From assembly GCF_017982655.1 (NCBI RefSeq), contig NZ_JABXYX010000024.1, positions 1-64,000 on the forward strand: DNA of 64,000 nt, given 5' to 3'. Numbering within the stretch: the stretch's first letter is position 1; every line of letters begins with the position of its first letter. Shown here one piece after another: positions 18,503 through 27,784 of this stretch. Below the pieces are notes generated by a model that was given only the letters and a program-made list of their open reading frames with translations, did no database searches and was not told the origin of the DNA. The DNA is from Brasilonema sp. CT11. GTDB lineage: Bacteria; Cyanobacteriota; Cyanobacteriia; Cyanobacteriales; Nostocaceae. The translations under genes and the position numbers were made by a program.

Positions 18503-19969
18503 ATGTTGACCAAACAACGCTTTAGTCCTTCTTCTCGTCTGGGACTCTTGATTGGGTTAGCAGGTGTGGTAGTTGGTTTGGTAACAGGATTCCTGATCGG
18601 AAGTACCAAACCTCTTTACTTGGGCTTAGCTTTGGGTGCAATACCATTTCTTTTTTACTTTTTTACCAGCTTTGAACAAGTCGTTCTCGGACTTTTAATT
18701 TTACGTACCTCTCTAGATCCTTTCTCTGGGCAACAACTACCAGCGATGTTTGCTCTTGGGCTAGATGTTCTGACTTTGCTTTACGTAACAGTTATGTTAT
18801 TGAGAGGGCAAATTGTACGCACGGATCGCTTTTGGTGGTTCTTTGCTGGCTGGGTGATCCTACAAGGCTTATGGGTGGTACTTCTGTGTTTGGGAGGGTT
18901 GGGATTAGCTGCTGGGTATTTGTCAGACAGCATCCGTGAATGGATTCGTCTTTTTTCGTGGTTGATGGTTTATCTGTTGGTGATGCAGCTCAAAGACCGA
19001 ATTCCTCCTGAGAAAATGATCTCTGTGCTGTTCTTAGCTTTGGTAGCACCACTCGTTGTAGGGTTGATGCAGATGTTCATACCTTCTGTCTTACCCGCTT
19101 TTCTCTCAGCGCAAAACTATGATAGTGATTCATTGACATCTGAAGGTTTTCGCATCAAAGGGACGATCGGTCACCCTAATGGGTTTGTCACTTTGCTGTT
19201 ACTATTTATTGGTTTAACCTGGTGGAAACTCAAGCAATCAAGACAAAGCTTTGTGTGGTTATTGTTGCTAGGTTTACTAGCATTTTTTTATGTGAGTACT
19301 AAGGCATTATTTGGCTTGATGATGATTGCTACCTTTGTTGTGGTTTTGGTTGCTCCCAAATTAAGCCCAGTAAACCTCATAGGTGGAGTTTTATTTGTAG
19401 CGCTTGTGTTGGGACTATTTGCCAGCACCGAGTTTGGACGAGAACGCCTAAGTTCACTCGCCAATACACCCCTACTCAATCAAAATATCGATGTATCGCG
19501 AGCTATTCTACTTTCACAAAGCGATAACAACAGTTTTAACTGGCGAATTTCCCAATGGTATACATTGCTAAATGCTTGGCGTCTGCATCCCTTTTTAGGT
19601 TACGGTTTGGGATTGAGTATCAATGTATCTACTAATGGGTTACTTCCTCACAATGATTATGTCCGAGCTTTAGTAGAAGGTGGGATACTTGGTTTTGTAA
19701 CTTTTTTAGTGTTTCTTGTAGCTCAAGGTGTGCGTCTTATCCAGCTTATGCGATCGGCACCACCTGGCAGCGCTCAACGTGAGTTATGTTCAGTTATGTT
19801 CGCTATTTGTCTAGCGATCCCTGTAGGAATGATTACAGAAAATATCTGGAGTCATACAACTCTGTTTTTTTATTGGTTCACTTTAATGGCAGTCGCAGGG
19901 TGGAACTGGAATGAACACCCTGTAGAGAGCAGTACTACGTTGATCCGTTCTCCAAAGCGTTTTTACTGA
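18503..19969 (+). CDS. O-antigen ligase/polymerase family (Wzy-like) membrane protein
   Basis: A 488-residue protein with about 12 hydrophobic segments and the O-antigen ligase (Wzy_C/WaaL-like) region. Typical features are IKGTIGHPNGFVTLLLLF, the short motif LPHNDYVRALVEGG with the histidine found in this superfamily, and a large loop in between. It probably polymerises lipid-linked repeat units on the periplasmic side, working with the Wzc-like kinase two bases upstream and the flippase at 25128. WaaL and Wzy cannot be told apart from sequence alone; context favours polymerase. Confidence 0.87.
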   Translation: MLTKQRFSPSSRLGLLIGLAGVVVGLVTGFLIGSTKPLYLGLALGAIPFLFYFFTSFEQVVLGLLILRTSLDPFSGQQLPAMFALGLDVLTLLYVTVMLLRGQIVRTDRFWWFFAGWVILQGLWVVLLCLGGLGLAAGYLSDSIREWIRLFSWLMVYLLVMQLKDRIPPEKMISVLFLALVAPLVVGLMQMFIPSVLPAFLSAQNYDSDSLTSEGFRIKGTIGHPNGFVTLLLLFIGLTWWKLKQSRQSFVWLLLLGLLAFFYVSTKALFGLMMIATFVVVLVAPKLSPVNLIGGVLFVALVLGLFASTEFGRERLSSLANTPLLNQNIDVSRAILLSQSDNNSFNWRISQWYTLLNAWRLHPFLGYGLGLSINVSTNGLLPHNDYVRALVEGGILGFVTFLVFLVAQGVRLIQLMRSAPPGSAQRELCSVMFAICLAIPVGMITENIWSHTTLFFYWFTLMAVAGWNWNEHPVESSTTLIRSPKRFY

Positions 19970-20003
19970 TGATAAAAATTATGGCTTGGAAACTTTAGAA
20001 TTT

Positions 20004-21065
20004 ATGTCAGCGAAAAGACTAAATCTTATTCAGGTTTATCGAGGGTTGGCAGCAGTACTTGTAGTACTTGCCCATACAGATCTCATATATAACCAGAATT
20101 TGAATCAAAATTTTTTATTTAAAATAACCACTTTTGGAGGGTCAGGAGTGGACTTTTTCTTTGTCTTAAGCGGTTTTATCATGTTTTATATTCATCAGAA
20201 GGATATAGGTCATCAAAACCAATTAGGAACATTTTTGTTTAAACGCTTTACACGCATTTACCCGCTTTACTGGGTTGTCTTAACAAGTAAAATCTTTGCA
20301 TCTTTCATATTGTTTGAGAAATCTAATATCAAGGATATTGGTATTGGAGAATTTCTCAAAGCTTTTCTGCTCTTTCCCCAAGACAGACAAATTCTTTCAT
20401 CAACCTTTCTTGGAGTGAGTTGGACACTCAGCTTTGAGATTTTCTTTTACCTTATGTTTGCACTCTTGATTGCGTTGAAACCTCAGTTTTCTTTTCCGAT
20501 AATTATCGCTTGGTTATCAGGCGTCTTTTTTCATTTTATTGGTATTCTTCAATTACCTCAAGATAATATATTACTTCAATTTGTCTTTTCGGAGTACAAT
20601 CTAGAATTTGTTTTAGGTTGCTTAGCTGCCTATGCTTTGTTAAGCAAAAAAATCAGTAATGGAATACCATTTCTATATGTAGGGATTTTTCTCTATACGT
20701 TATCAGCTATCGATTATTTCTACAAATTTTTAGGAGTATCATCTGTTATGACATTCGGCATTGCTTGTACACTTCTTGTTGTCGGTGGTGCTTCTTTGGA
20801 ACTGAGAAAAACTATTAACGTCCCTAATATTCTTTTATTTTTAGGCAATGCATCATACTCTATCTATCTAGCACATGGTTTTTTCATCAACCAGATAACG
20901 AAAGTTTTGAAAAAATTACCATTTAATATTTTTCAAAACCTGGTATTCTCAGATGTTTTAGGATTTATTTTTGCCATTATAGCTATCATTTGTGGATGTT
21001 TGATATATTTCTATATCGAAAAACCATTACTCACTTTTTTCAAGCCAAAAGCAGTGACAACCTAG
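20004..21065 (+). CDS. Acyltransferase 3 family membrane protein
   Basis: This 353-residue protein has about ten membrane segments and belongs to the acyltransferase-3/OafA group, which adds acetyl or other acyl groups to surface sugars. The N-terminal RLNLIQVYRGLAAVLVVLAH carries the R-x-x-A and histidine signature. FTRIYPLYWVVL and GVSWTLSFEIFFYL are further family landmarks. It probably decorates the polysaccharide made by the neighbours. ATG 20004 was chosen over a TTG at 19986. Its stop codon TAG overlaps the TA end of a MITE-like element (21063-21242). Confidence 0.88.
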   Translation: MSAKRLNLIQVYRGLAAVLVVLAHTDLIYNQNLNQNFLFKITTFGGSGVDFFFVLSGFIMFYIHQKDIGHQNQLGTFLFKRFTRIYPLYWVVLTSKIFASFILFEKSNIKDIGIGEFLKAFLLFPQDRQILSSTFLGVSWTLSFEIFFYLMFALLIALKPQFSFPIIIAWLSGVFFHFIGILQLPQDNILLQFVFSEYNLEFVLGCLAAYALLSKKISNGIPFLYVGIFLYTLSAIDYFYKFLGVSSVMTFGIACTLLVVGGASLELRKTINVPNILLFLGNASYSIYLAHGFFINQITKVLKKLPFNIFQNLVFSDVLGFIFAIIAIICGCLIYFYIEKPLLTFFKPKAVTT

Positions 21066-21242
21066 TAGTCTGTGAAGCGAAGTTTGAGGGGTAAAGGAAC
21101 GAACCGCAGAGGAAGCAGCGAAAAGTATGAGCGGAGGTTTCCTCCGCTCATACCTTTTCAAGAGAGAGAGCGCAGAGTGAAGAGAAAAGAGGATGAGTCT
21201 AAAAATGAGTTTACTTGGCAAAGTTGCCTTGACAGACTACTA
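21063..21242. mobile_element. MITE-like element, family 3 (IS630-type ends)
   Basis: The ends form an inverted repeat: TAGTAGTCTGT on the left (21063-21073) against ACAGACTACTA on the right (21232-21242). Weaker similarity runs inward for about 15 more bases. Both outer ends carry TA, the target usually duplicated by IS630/Tc1 elements. The right end closely matches the IS end at 101-127. There is no transposase, so it is non-autonomous. The left TA lies in the acyltransferase stop codon; removing the element leaves TAG intact. Confidence 0.65.
21125..21154 (+). terminator. Hairpin inside the MITE, possible terminator
   Basis: A perfect 13-bp stem (GTATGAGCGGAGG and its complement) has a 3-base loop TTT and is followed by CTTTTC. 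It lies 60 bases after the acyltransferase stop and could end that transcript in either direction. The T-run is short, so termination is plausible rather than sure. Confidence 0.45.
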
Positions 21243-21293
21243 GTCGAAATCAGTTTCCATAATTTATTTTATTGTCTGTAAAATCGTATAAGA

Positions 21294-22484
21294 ATGACCA
21301 CAAAAACTATTAGTCCCATCAATAACACTCAATTAAGTAAAAGAGGTGAACGACCGTACCGAGTTGTCTTAGTCCATCCCAGCACCGGAGTTAACTGGAG
21401 TGGTGGATCCGAAATTGTGGCGATTGAGCTGACTCGTCGTCTGAGTTCCTACTTTGAAGTCGAACTGCTTAGTGGCGCTGATTGTGGACCTTTTAGCCAC
21501 CCCATTCCATGCATTCCCCGTTCTCATGCTTATCATGCTGTGCGTCACCCTCTGGTTGCTCCACTGATGGGTAGATTCTCAACTCCTGAGATTGTGGTGG
21601 AACATCTAACGAGTTTTTTTCCTTGCTTATTCCATTTGCTTAGACATCCTGCTGACCTGATTTTTCCTCACAATGATTATGGTGGATTGGCAATGGCTGC
21701 TTGTGTCAGAGCGCTGAGAGGGACACCGATACTGTTTACTGAACACAATAGCTCAAATGCAGAGGGAAAATGTTTGCAGCGCAATCTTCGTTTTCGTCCA
21801 GATCATCTCGTTGTGTTGGATGAAGCGACAGCAGCATTCGCCCATAATTTGAAACCGACGCAACCTGTGAGTGTAATTCCCAATGGTGTGAATCTTGAGC
21901 GATTTACACCAAAAGGAACAGCGATTAATCTTGATTTACCAAAACCAATCGCCCTGTGTGTGGCTAGTTTAAGCCGGAAGAATCATAAGCGAGTTGAACT
22001 CGCCATTCAAGCAGTAGCTAGCTTAAGCGAGGTTAGTCTTTGTATATGTGGAGATGGACCCGATCGCTCATACTTTCAAGCGCTGGGAGACGAGTTGCTG
22101 GGATCGCATCGGTTTGCGATTCGGACTTTCCCCCATGATCAGATGCCTGAAGTTTACCGCAGTGCGGATGTCTTTACACTCCCTTCCATTAACGAGCCAT
22201 TCGGACTTGTCTACTTAGAAGCTATGGCTAGCGGGTTACCCGTTGTCGCTACTGACGATGAAATGCGGCGATATCTTGTTGGTGATAGTGGTATTCTATG
22301 TGATGTTACTAATTTGGATAGCTACACAACTGCCATCAAAGACGCGCTTTGTGGTGACTGGAGTCAACGTGCTAGACAGAATGCTGCTCGCTTTAGTTGG
22401 GATGCGATCGCATTACGTTATCGCGATCTGATTTTAGAAATGATTTTGCAGTCCAAGAAAAAAGTGTCGTTACCAACTCATTAA
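21294..22484 (+). CDS. GT4 family glycosyltransferase
   Basis: A GT-B glycosyltransferase of 396 residues. The N-terminal half has YRVVLVHPSTGVNWSGGSEI with the glycine loop, and the acceptor-side motif PILFTEHNSSNAEG. The C-terminal half has PIALCVASLSRKNHKRVEL and the E-x7-E motif in PSINEPFGLVYLEAMASGLP. It should add one sugar to the lipid-linked repeat. A GT2 gene follows after 15 bases with its own ribosome site, so the two are likely co-transcribed. Confidence 0.87.
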   Translation: MTTKTISPINNTQLSKRGERPYRVVLVHPSTGVNWSGGSEIVAIELTRRLSSYFEVELLSGADCGPFSHPIPCIPRSHAYHAVRHPLVAPLMGRFSTPEIVVEHLTSFFPCLFHLLRHPADLIFPHNDYGGLAMAACVRALRGTPILFTEHNSSNAEGKCLQRNLRFRPDHLVVLDEATAAFAHNLKPTQPVSVIPNGVNLERFTPKGTAINLDLPKPIALCVASLSRKNHKRVELAIQAVASLSEVSLCICGDGPDRSYFQALGDELLGSHRFAIRTFPHDQMPEVYRSADVFTLPSINEPFGLVYLEAMASGLPVVATDDEMRRYLVGDSGILCDVTNLDSYTTAIKDALCGDWSQRARQNAARFSWDAIALRYRDLILEMILQSKKKVSLPTH

Positions 22485-22499
22485 ATACAAGAGGGTCAT

Positions 22500-23498
22500 A
22501 TGCCGAAAGTTTCTGTGATTATTCCAGCTTACAATGCTATGGCTTACCTAAAAGAAACTGTGGAGAGTTTGCTCAAGCAGACGTTCACAGATTTTGAAGT
22601 CTTAATTGTTGATGATGGAAGTTCTGATGGAACAGTTTGTTGGGTTTCTCAAATAAAAGATCCACGAGTTCGACTGATTTCGCAGCAGAATCAAGGTTCA
22701 TCTGGAGCACGCAACACAGGAATTTCTGCTGCGCTTGGAGAGTATATCGCGCTTTTGGATGCTGATGATATTTGGGAGCCAACCAAACTGGAAAAGCAAG
22801 TGCGATATCTTGAAGAAAACTCATTAGTTGGTTTGGTAGATACATGGACAGTTTTAATTGACCAACAAGGCAAGTCTACAGGAAGAGTTGTTGTTTCTCA
22901 CGCAGAGGGAGACGACGTATGGAAGCAGCTTGTTCAGTTTAAAACAGTATGCGCTTGTGATAGTACACCTTTGATTCGTCGCAGTTGTTTTGAAACGGTA
23001 GGGTTATTTAACCGAGAATTACCATTTCTTGAAGATTTAGATATGTGGATTCGCCTTGCTTCGCGATATCGTTTTGCAGTTATAAAAGAAGTCTTAGTTC
23101 GCTATCGCCAATATCCAGGTAGTAAGTCTACAAATTGTCAAGGAACTTTGGAAGCTTTTCGTACAATTGTTGAGAAAGCTTTTGAGTCAGTTCATGCAGA
23201 TTTATTACCTTTAAGAGAAAAAGGATATGGTCGGATTTCTCTCTACTTAGCTTGGAGAGCGATCAATAATAAAGATTATGAACAAGCTTGGCAGTTTAAT
23301 CGTCAGGCGATCGCTCATCATCCACAACTTATTTTTTCTTGGGACTTCATCCGCCAAATCATAGCTTTGACACTCTTGAAAACATTTGGGCATCAAACCT
23401 ATGACAAAATGAAAACACTTATACGAACACTGCGGCGACACACATCAACGGATAATGGACAGTGGAGAATAGGAAATAATTATAGCAATCCTAAATGA
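22500..23498 (+). CDS. GT2 family glycosyltransferase
   Basis: This 332-residue GT-A enzyme starts MPKVSVIIPAYNAMAYLKET and has the nucleotide-binding DDGSSDGT and the metal-binding DADDIWEPTKL. A second acidic motif FLEDLDMWIRLASRY fits the inverting GT2 catalytic base region. The C-terminal 90 residues are helical. ATG 22500 follows AAGAGGG by 4 bases, a good ribosome site. The protein at 23999-24958 is a close paralogue, so a local duplication seems likely. Confidence 0.9.
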   Translation: MPKVSVIIPAYNAMAYLKETVESLLKQTFTDFEVLIVDDGSSDGTVCWVSQIKDPRVRLISQQNQGSSGARNTGISAALGEYIALLDADDIWEPTKLEKQVRYLEENSLVGLVDTWTVLIDQQGKSTGRVVVSHAEGDDVWKQLVQFKTVCACDSTPLIRRSCFETVGLFNRELPFLEDLDMWIRLASRYRFAVIKEVLVRYRQYPGSKSTNCQGTLEAFRTIVEKAFESVHADLLPLREKGYGRISLYLAWRAINNKDYEQAWQFNRQAIAHHPQLIFSWDFIRQIIALTLLKTFGHQTYDKMKTLIRTLRRHTSTDNGQWRIGNNYSNPK

Positions 23499-23525
23499 GT
23501 TGTGAAATTACTCGTTGAGGTAGGG

Positions 23526-23550
23526 AACGCTTAACGCTTAACGCTTAACA
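23526..23550. repeat. Short tandem repeat, AACGCTT x3
   Basis: Three perfect heptamer copies and the start of a fourth follow the GT2 gene. It is another STRR-type intergenic repeat. Confidence 0.65.
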
Positions 23551-23671
23551 GAAAGTGTACCTAGCTTTGTCAAAAATCAAATATTAGTTCTATACCAAAA
23601 TTTAACTTATGAGTATTGCTAAACACTCAAAGCCTGAAGCTTATACTTAAAAATAGGCGTTTTTTGATAAT

Positions 23672-23777
23672 TACTCCCTTCCCGGTCTAAGATTACCTAA
23701 AATAATTAACTCCTCTCTCTGTGTTCTCTGCGCCTCTGCGGTTCAAAAATAGGTATTCTTCTGGCGGGAAGGGAGTA
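23672..23777. repeat. MITE-like element with 13-bp perfect ends
   Basis: TACTCCCTTCCCG at 23672-23684 and its exact complement at 23765-23777 bound 106 bases. Both ends carry TA, as in the other TA-flanked elements of this window. The interior includes CTCTGCGCCTCTGCGGTTC, a phrase common in cyanobacterial spacers and similar to bases 26919-26944. It lies between the two GT2 paralogues. Confidence 0.5.
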
Positions 23778-23998
23778 GCAACTTGGGTTACCTAATTTTG
23801 AGCGTCATCAGTCATTTTTCATTTTTTTATACAAAAGACCAATGAAGAATGACAAATGACAGCCGAAGTAACGGAATATTTCACGAATCATTTAGAATTG
23901 CTATAGGAACTCACATAGACGTCAGAAAAATCTCGAAATGAGATTTCATGAGATGAGTTGAAACAAAGTTAATCTCTCCCATGAGAAAGTTGAAAACT

Positions 23999-24958
23999 AT
24001 GCCTAAAGTTACTGTTATCATTCCGGCATATAATGCCATGAAATATCTTCCACAAACAGTGGAGAGTATTTGGAATCAGACACTCACAGATTTTGAAGTA
24101 TTAATCATTAATGATGGCAGTTCCGATGGAATTGTTGAATGGGCGTCTCAAATCACAGACTCGCGAATCAGACTGATTTCCCAAGAAAATCAAGGCACAG
24201 CTGCGGCAAGAAATAAGGGAATTGTTGAGTCGAAAGGCGAATATATTGCCTTTTTGGATGCTGATGATATTTGGGAACCAACTAAATTAGAAAAACAAGC
24301 CCAATGCTTAGATAATAATCCTTTGGTAGGTTTGGTAGACTGTTGGACAGCTTTTATAGATGAGAATAGCAAGCCCACGGGTTTAGTCATGAGGAACGAT
24401 ACAGAGGGTGATGTCTACAAAAAAGTTGTAGAATCATGTGACAGTCCTGTTTGCTGTGGAAGTTCACCAATGGTACGTCGTTCTTGTTTCGACATCTTGG
24501 GCTTGTTTGACCAGGAGAGTTACATTGAAGATGTAGATATGTGGATACGTATCGCCACTCGCTATCACTATGGAGTAGTCAAAGAACCTTTAGTGAGGTA
24601 TCGCCAGCACCCAAACAACAAATCAAAAGATTGCGAATCAATGTTAAGAGGTTTTCGCCAGTTAATTGAGAAAACCTATAGCTCTTTGCCCACAGATATT
24701 TTATACCTCAGACCGAGGAGTTATGGTCGATTGTATGTTTTTTTAGCATGGAGAGCTATTGACACAAAAAATTATGAACAGGCTTTTCATTATACTCAGC
24801 AAGCGTTTGCAATGTATCCTCAACTGATTTTGAAACCGTGGTTTACTCGCCTAAATATAGCGATCGCAGTCATGAGATTTCTTGGACCTGATGGATATGA
24901 GAAAGTGCGGTCTTTTAATCGCAGTCTACGCCGAGGTTTGTTCGCTCGTACAACATGA
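23999..24958 (+). CDS. GT2 family glycosyltransferase, paralogue of the gene at 22500
   Basis: The 319-residue protein aligns end to end with the GT2 at 22500: the same MPKV-VIIPAYNAM start, NDGSSDG, DADDIWEPTKLEKQA, then YIEDVDMWIRIATRY. The two should use similar donors or acceptors. I placed the start at ATG 23999 to match the paralogue; an ATG at 23981 would add six residues. About 500 bases with repeats separate the copies, so the second probably has its own promoter. Confidence 0.88.
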   Translation: MPKVTVIIPAYNAMKYLPQTVESIWNQTLTDFEVLIINDGSSDGIVEWASQITDSRIRLISQENQGTAAARNKGIVESKGEYIAFLDADDIWEPTKLEKQAQCLDNNPLVGLVDCWTAFIDENSKPTGLVMRNDTEGDVYKKVVESCDSPVCCGSSPMVRRSCFDILGLFDQESYIEDVDMWIRIATRYHYGVVKEPLVRYRQHPNNKSKDCESMLRGFRQLIEKTYSSLPTDILYLRPRSYGRLYVFLAWRAIDTKNYEQAFHYTQQAFAMYPQLILKPWFTRLNIAIAVMRFLGPDGYEKVRSFNRSLRRGLFARTT

Positions 24959-25127
24959 ATCAGAAAGAATTCGGAAAGGACTGCGTCCCGCTGCGCTAAC
25001 GCAATTATGAACAAAATTGTCCGATTATTTTTCGAGTTAACAAAACAACCCTTGAATTCATCTTTTTGGGATAACCTAAATTTTGAATTCTTTGCAAAAG
25101 TAAAACTTATTTATTATTGGAGTTGTC

Positions 25128-26525
25128 GTGGGACTTCGTAGTAAAGTCATTAAGGGTGGAGCCTTGATGGTCATACGTCAAGCTTTGGGTATCTTACTCA
25201 GTTTAATTGGCGTATTATTCATCACTAAAGTTATTGGGCCGGCTCAGTATGGACTTTATGGAGTGAGTTATGGAATTGTAAGTTTTCTGGGTGGCTTGGG
25301 TATATGGGGCTTGGATGTTTATTTACTACGTAAAACATCTAACCCAGACCAACAGGATTATAACCAAGTTTTTACTCTGTTGCTGTGTATTAGCAGTGTC
25401 TTTACACTCACTCTTGTCTTTGGGCAACACATTCTTGCCCAGATGCTGAACGTTCCAGAATCCGCACCACTGTTGGCAACTTTGGGTTTAACGTTACCTA
25501 TTTCGCTGTTAAATCTGCCTTTGACAATCAAACTGGATCGAGACTTAAATTTCCAGCGTGTTGCCTATATCGAGTTAATCAGCCAAGTTAGCTATTATGT
25601 AGCAGCTTTACCCCTGGCACATTACCTAGCACCTAAAGAACTTGGTGCTTGGGCACCTGCTGGTGGTTTGTGGCTGCAGCAAATCACTATGGTTTCACTA
25701 ACTATCTTTAGTACCGATCTACGCCCACGCTTATGCTGGAAACCCAGTTTAATACGGGAGATGTTGGTGTATGGTTTGAGTTACTCAAGTTCAACGTGGA
25801 TTTGGCAATTGCGATCGCTCGTCAATCCAGTTATTGTAGGACGTTTTGCTGGGCTTGAAGCTGTTGGTTTTATCGCTTTAGCGATTCGCTTAGCAGAAAT
25901 GCTTGCCTTTGCCAAGTCTGTCACCTGGCGTTTGGCTATGGCGGCGCTTGCGAAATTGGAGAATGATCCATTTCGCCTACGCAAGAGTATTGAAGAGGGA
26001 ATGCGTCTACAAGCACTAGCTGTTGGTTTGCCAATGGCTGCTTTTGCAATAGTAGCGCCTGTTGTATTACCAGTCGTTTTTGGGAAAGTTTGGACTCCAC
26101 TGCTGCAAGTTTTTCCGTTGATTGCAATTGGCTATATTGCTAATTCTATCTTCAACTTACATTCGTCAGTCCTTTATCTCTTAGGTAAAAATCTTCTGGT
26201 CACTTGGTTTCATACAGCACACATAGTACTTTTTGCTGGAAGTGCCTTTTTACTCGTACCGTACTTAGGGATGGTTGGTTATGGCTGGGCAGAAATAGTT
26301 GCATTAGGCAGTTATATAGTTATTCATATATTTATAGCAAAAGAAATAGGTAGTCCAAATTACACAGTAGCTCTTGGGTGGGTAACTATATCGGTTGCTG
26401 TTCTGATTTTGAGTACAGTGAATGAAACAGTCCGTTACCTATCTTGCGTGCTGCTGCTGCTTCCGCTGCTATCAAGTAAAGAGAGAAACAGCTTGATTGG
26501 CTATTTTAAAATACTGAGATCTTAG
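25128..26525 (+). CDS. Wzx-like polysaccharide flippase
   Basis: A 465-residue membrane protein with about 12-14 hydrophobic segments and the polysaccharide biosynthesis protein (MOP/Wzx) pattern. The start MGLRSKVIKGGALMVIRQAL is followed by GPAQYGLYGVSYGIVSFLGG, typical of these flippases. It should turn lipid-linked repeat units to the periplasmic face for the Wzy-like polymerase at 18503. The start is GTG 25128, supported by GGAG five bases upstream. It is the last gene of the locus. Confidence 0.9.
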   Translation: MGLRSKVIKGGALMVIRQALGILLSLIGVLFITKVIGPAQYGLYGVSYGIVSFLGGLGIWGLDVYLLRKTSNPDQQDYNQVFTLLLCISSVFTLTLVFGQHILAQMLNVPESAPLLATLGLTLPISLLNLPLTIKLDRDLNFQRVAYIELISQVSYYVAALPLAHYLAPKELGAWAPAGGLWLQQITMVSLTIFSTDLRPRLCWKPSLIREMLVYGLSYSSSTWIWQLRSLVNPVIVGRFAGLEAVGFIALAIRLAEMLAFAKSVTWRLAMAALAKLENDPFRLRKSIEEGMRLQALAVGLPMAAFAIVAPVVLPVVFGKVWTPLLQVFPLIAIGYIANSIFNLHSSVLYLLGKNLLVTWFHTAHIVLFAGSAFLLVPYLGMVGYGWAEIVALGSYIVIHIFIAKEIGSPNYTVALGWVTISVAVLILSTVNETVRYLSCVLLLLPLLSSKERNSLIGYFKILRS

Positions 26526-26560
26526 AGGCGATTTGTAAAGTGAATTGATGTTAATGTTGT

Positions 26561-26839
26561 ATGAATATGGGAATTATTGAACCTTTCAAAGACGGGTTTT
26601 TAGAAATTATCCCAGAAGGTGAGGGCAGTGATTACTGGCATATTACTGCAATCCATATTAATGGAGAAGTTTTTTGTCCTAGCCCCCGTATTTACCCTTC
26701 AACAAATGTTGCGCTCGCCAAAGCACGACGAATTTTTGATTGGATATACAATCATCAAATAGAAACTCTTGGCTTGGGATGCTATTGCGAGGAATTCAAG
26801 ATCACCTTGTGGCGTCAACCCAAATTGCATCCTAGTTGA
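26561..26839 (+). CDS. Small conserved hypothetical protein
   Basis: A 92-residue protein, MNMGIIEPFKDGFLEIIPEG at the start, with no domain I recognise. It is soluble, rich in aromatic residues (DYWHITAIHINGEVFCPSPR), with two cysteines in GCYCEE near the end. Its composition looks like a real protein and the reading frame ends cleanly. It lies 36 bases after the flippase gene on the same strand and may be co-transcribed with it. Confidence 0.6.
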   Translation: MNMGIIEPFKDGFLEIIPEGEGSDYWHITAIHINGEVFCPSPRIYPSTNVALAKARRIFDWIYNHQIETLGLGCYCEEFKITLWRQPKLHPS

Positions 26840-26979
26840 CTATTGTTCACCACATTTTAAAGGTTACAGCCTTCCTAAATAGGATATGAACATCATCCTC
26901 TTCTTCTCTTTCTTTTCTTTGCGTCCTTTGCGCCTTTGCGGTTCGTTTTTTTTGTTCACGACTTATCTAGGATTGCTGT

Positions 26980-27765
26980 ATGTCTGATTTAGAACAAACG
27001 CCGCCATACACTTGGAATCCACTCGCGAGATTTTGCGATCGCGCGCCAAATTATGCAAAGTATCGACCAAGTTATCCAGCAGCAGTAATTGATGTCATCC
27101 TAGAGGGAATGGAAACCCAGTCCCCAATAATAGCAGCAGACGTGGGCGCTGGAACAGGAATTTCCTCGCGGCTTCTTGCGGAACGGGAAGTGCGTGTCTT
27201 AGCAATTGAACCCAACGCTGATATGAGACAAGCAGCTGCATTCCATCCTCTAGTCGAGTTTCGGGAAGGAACAGCCGAAGCCACAGGTTTGAGTGATGCT
27301 TCAGTGGATCTAGTGACGTGCTTTCAATCTTTCCACTGGTTCAATCCGGAACCAACTCTTTTGGAATTTCACCGCATTTTGAAACCGTCGGGAAGGCTAG
27401 CTGCTGTTTGGAATACCTGGGATAAGAATGACGAATTTACAGGACATTACATTCAGTTGATACAAACAGCATCAAATTACCCTCAAGATGACAAGCATCG
27501 TACCGCAATGGAATCCTTAGCTAGTTATCACCTCATTGATATTAAACAGTGTGTGTTTACGTACACACAAGATGTGGATTTAACTGGACTTGTTGGTTTA
27601 ACACAGAGTCATTCCATCATACCGGCTACAGGAGTTGTACTCCAACAACTTATCTCTGACTTGCAACAACTGCACGCACAGTTTTGTGATCAACGTGGTA
27701 TGGTTAGGTTACTTTACAGTACTAGTCTGTTTCTTGCTAAACCAAAGGCGAATCTAGCAAATTAG
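26980..27765 (+). CDS. Class I SAM-dependent methyltransferase
   Basis: The 261-residue protein has motif I IAADVGAGTGISSRLLAE (about residues 50-67), the acidic AIEPNADMRQ, then DLVTCFQSFHWFNPEPTL and LKPSGRLAAVWNTWD. These features place it in the Methyltransf_11 group with many small-molecule enzymes. The early segment FCDRAPNYAKYRPSYP is common in this group. Substrate unknown. The aldo/keto reductase gene follows 19 bases later, so the pair may act in one pathway. Confidence 0.85.
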   Translation: MSDLEQTPPYTWNPLARFCDRAPNYAKYRPSYPAAVIDVILEGMETQSPIIAADVGAGTGISSRLLAEREVRVLAIEPNADMRQAAAFHPLVEFREGTAEATGLSDASVDLVTCFQSFHWFNPEPTLLEFHRILKPSGRLAAVWNTWDKNDEFTGHYIQLIQTASNYPQDDKHRTAMESLASYHLIDIKQCVFTYTQDVDLTGLVGLTQSHSIIPATGVVLQQLISDLQQLHAQFCDQRGMVRLLYSTSLFLAKPKANLAN

Positions 27766-27784
27766 CTCAGCAAGGATAGTAAAA

